Shown here piece after piece: positions 5,939-6,125 of a stretch of 6,125 nucleotides of DNA. Position 1 is the stretch's first letter, and each line of letters opens with the position of its first letter. The notes under the pieces are model-generated. The model saw only the letters and a program-made list of their open reading frames with translations. It searched no databases and had not been told where the DNA came from. Origin of the DNA: an uncultured Eggerthella sp. Its GTDB lineage: Bacteria; Actinomycetota; Coriobacteriia; Coriobacteriales; Eggerthellaceae. A program made the translations under genes and the position numbers. The stretch lies in assembly GCA_902470405.1 (NCBI GenBank), contig CABRGJ010000057.1, positions 1 to 6,125 of the forward strand, in the 5' to 3' direction.

Positions 5939-6125
5939 ATGCCTGAAACGAAACAACCAGACGCTTCATCTCAACCCACAGACAGTCATTGCCTCAAGGT
6001 GTCTTCGAAGTCTTCACCCGCATCAGTTGCTGGGGCGGTCGCAGGCATGATCAAAGATGGTGTTCCTGTTGAGATCCAGTCGGTCGGCGCTGGAGCGGTC
6101 AACCAAGCGGTGAAGGCTATCGCTA
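5939..6125 (+). CDS. spoVS: SpoVS family protein; 3' partial
   Basis: The window ends inside this gene after 62 codons. Residues 18-62 read CLKVSSKSSPASVAGAVAG, then an EIQSVGAGAVNQAVKAIA segment. These match the highly conserved start and core of SpoVS, a small (~86-aa) protein with an Alba-like fold and presumed nucleic-acid-binding role. In Bacillus subtilis it affects spore coat assembly and septation. The first ~17 residues (Pro-, Gln-, Ser- and Asp-rich) are an extension compared with the Bacillus protein, which starts close to the LKVS motif. The ATG at 5939 is used because no in-frame start lies closer to the conserved region; its Shine-Dalgarno is weak (GAAAG about seven bases upstream). 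The family occurs in non-spore-formers too, so sporulation should not be inferred. Confidence 0.93.
   Translation, partial: MPETKQPDASSQPTDSHCLKVSSKSSPASVAGAVAGMIKDGVPVEIQSVGAGAVNQAVKAIA

Overview
The window is an ordinary chromosomal stretch with about half G+C. All genes lie on the + strand and are tightly packed. The order is pgsA-cinA (fused, 5' end cut off by the window), recA, recX, rny (RNase Y), an uncharacterised Bergerat-fold ATPase, and the start of spoVS (3' end cut off). A pgsA-cinA-recA-recX block is typical of Gram-positive bacteria and actinobacteria. Its continuation into rny and spoVS, with an actinobacterial-type LexA box, suggests a member of the Coriobacteriia (Eggerthella/Cryptobacterium relatives). 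That assignment is inference from gene content and moderate G+C, not from a database match.

Bases 1-1002 encode phosphatidylglycerophosphate synthase joined in frame, without a stop, to a CinA/PncC-type NMN deamidase domain. Bases 1003-1256 are non-coding and hold the recA control region: a TTGAAA/TATCTT promoter with 17-bp spacing, whose spacer contains a perfect LexA box (CGAACAGGTGTTCG), followed by a strong ribosome binding site. RecA (355 aa) and RecX (195 aa) follow 11 bp apart and form the SOS-regulated recombinase and its modulator.

Bases 2924-3154 are non-coding. They contain a candidate extended -10 promoter and a U-tailed hairpin whose 3' arm can refold into a second, mutually exclusive hairpin. 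This is either the recA-recX terminator or an attenuator in the rny leader. RNase Y (511 aa) is complete, with membrane anchor, coiled coil, KH and HD domains.

Immediately downstream, and probably co-transcribed or translationally coupled, is a 367-aa soluble protein with intact N, G1, F and G2 boxes of a histidine-kinase-like ATPase. It has no visible phosphoacceptor domain and a C-terminal half I do not recognise. A 119-bp gap with a plausible promoter precedes spoVS. SpoVS is a small putative nucleic-acid-binding protein of the Alba-like type, found here in what is probably a non-sporulating lineage.

Most of the window is well understood (membrane phospholipid synthesis, NAD salvage, SOS recombination, mRNA decay). 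The least described part is the rny-ATPase-spoVS segment. No tRNA, rRNA, CRISPR array, insertion sequence or prophage feature was seen.
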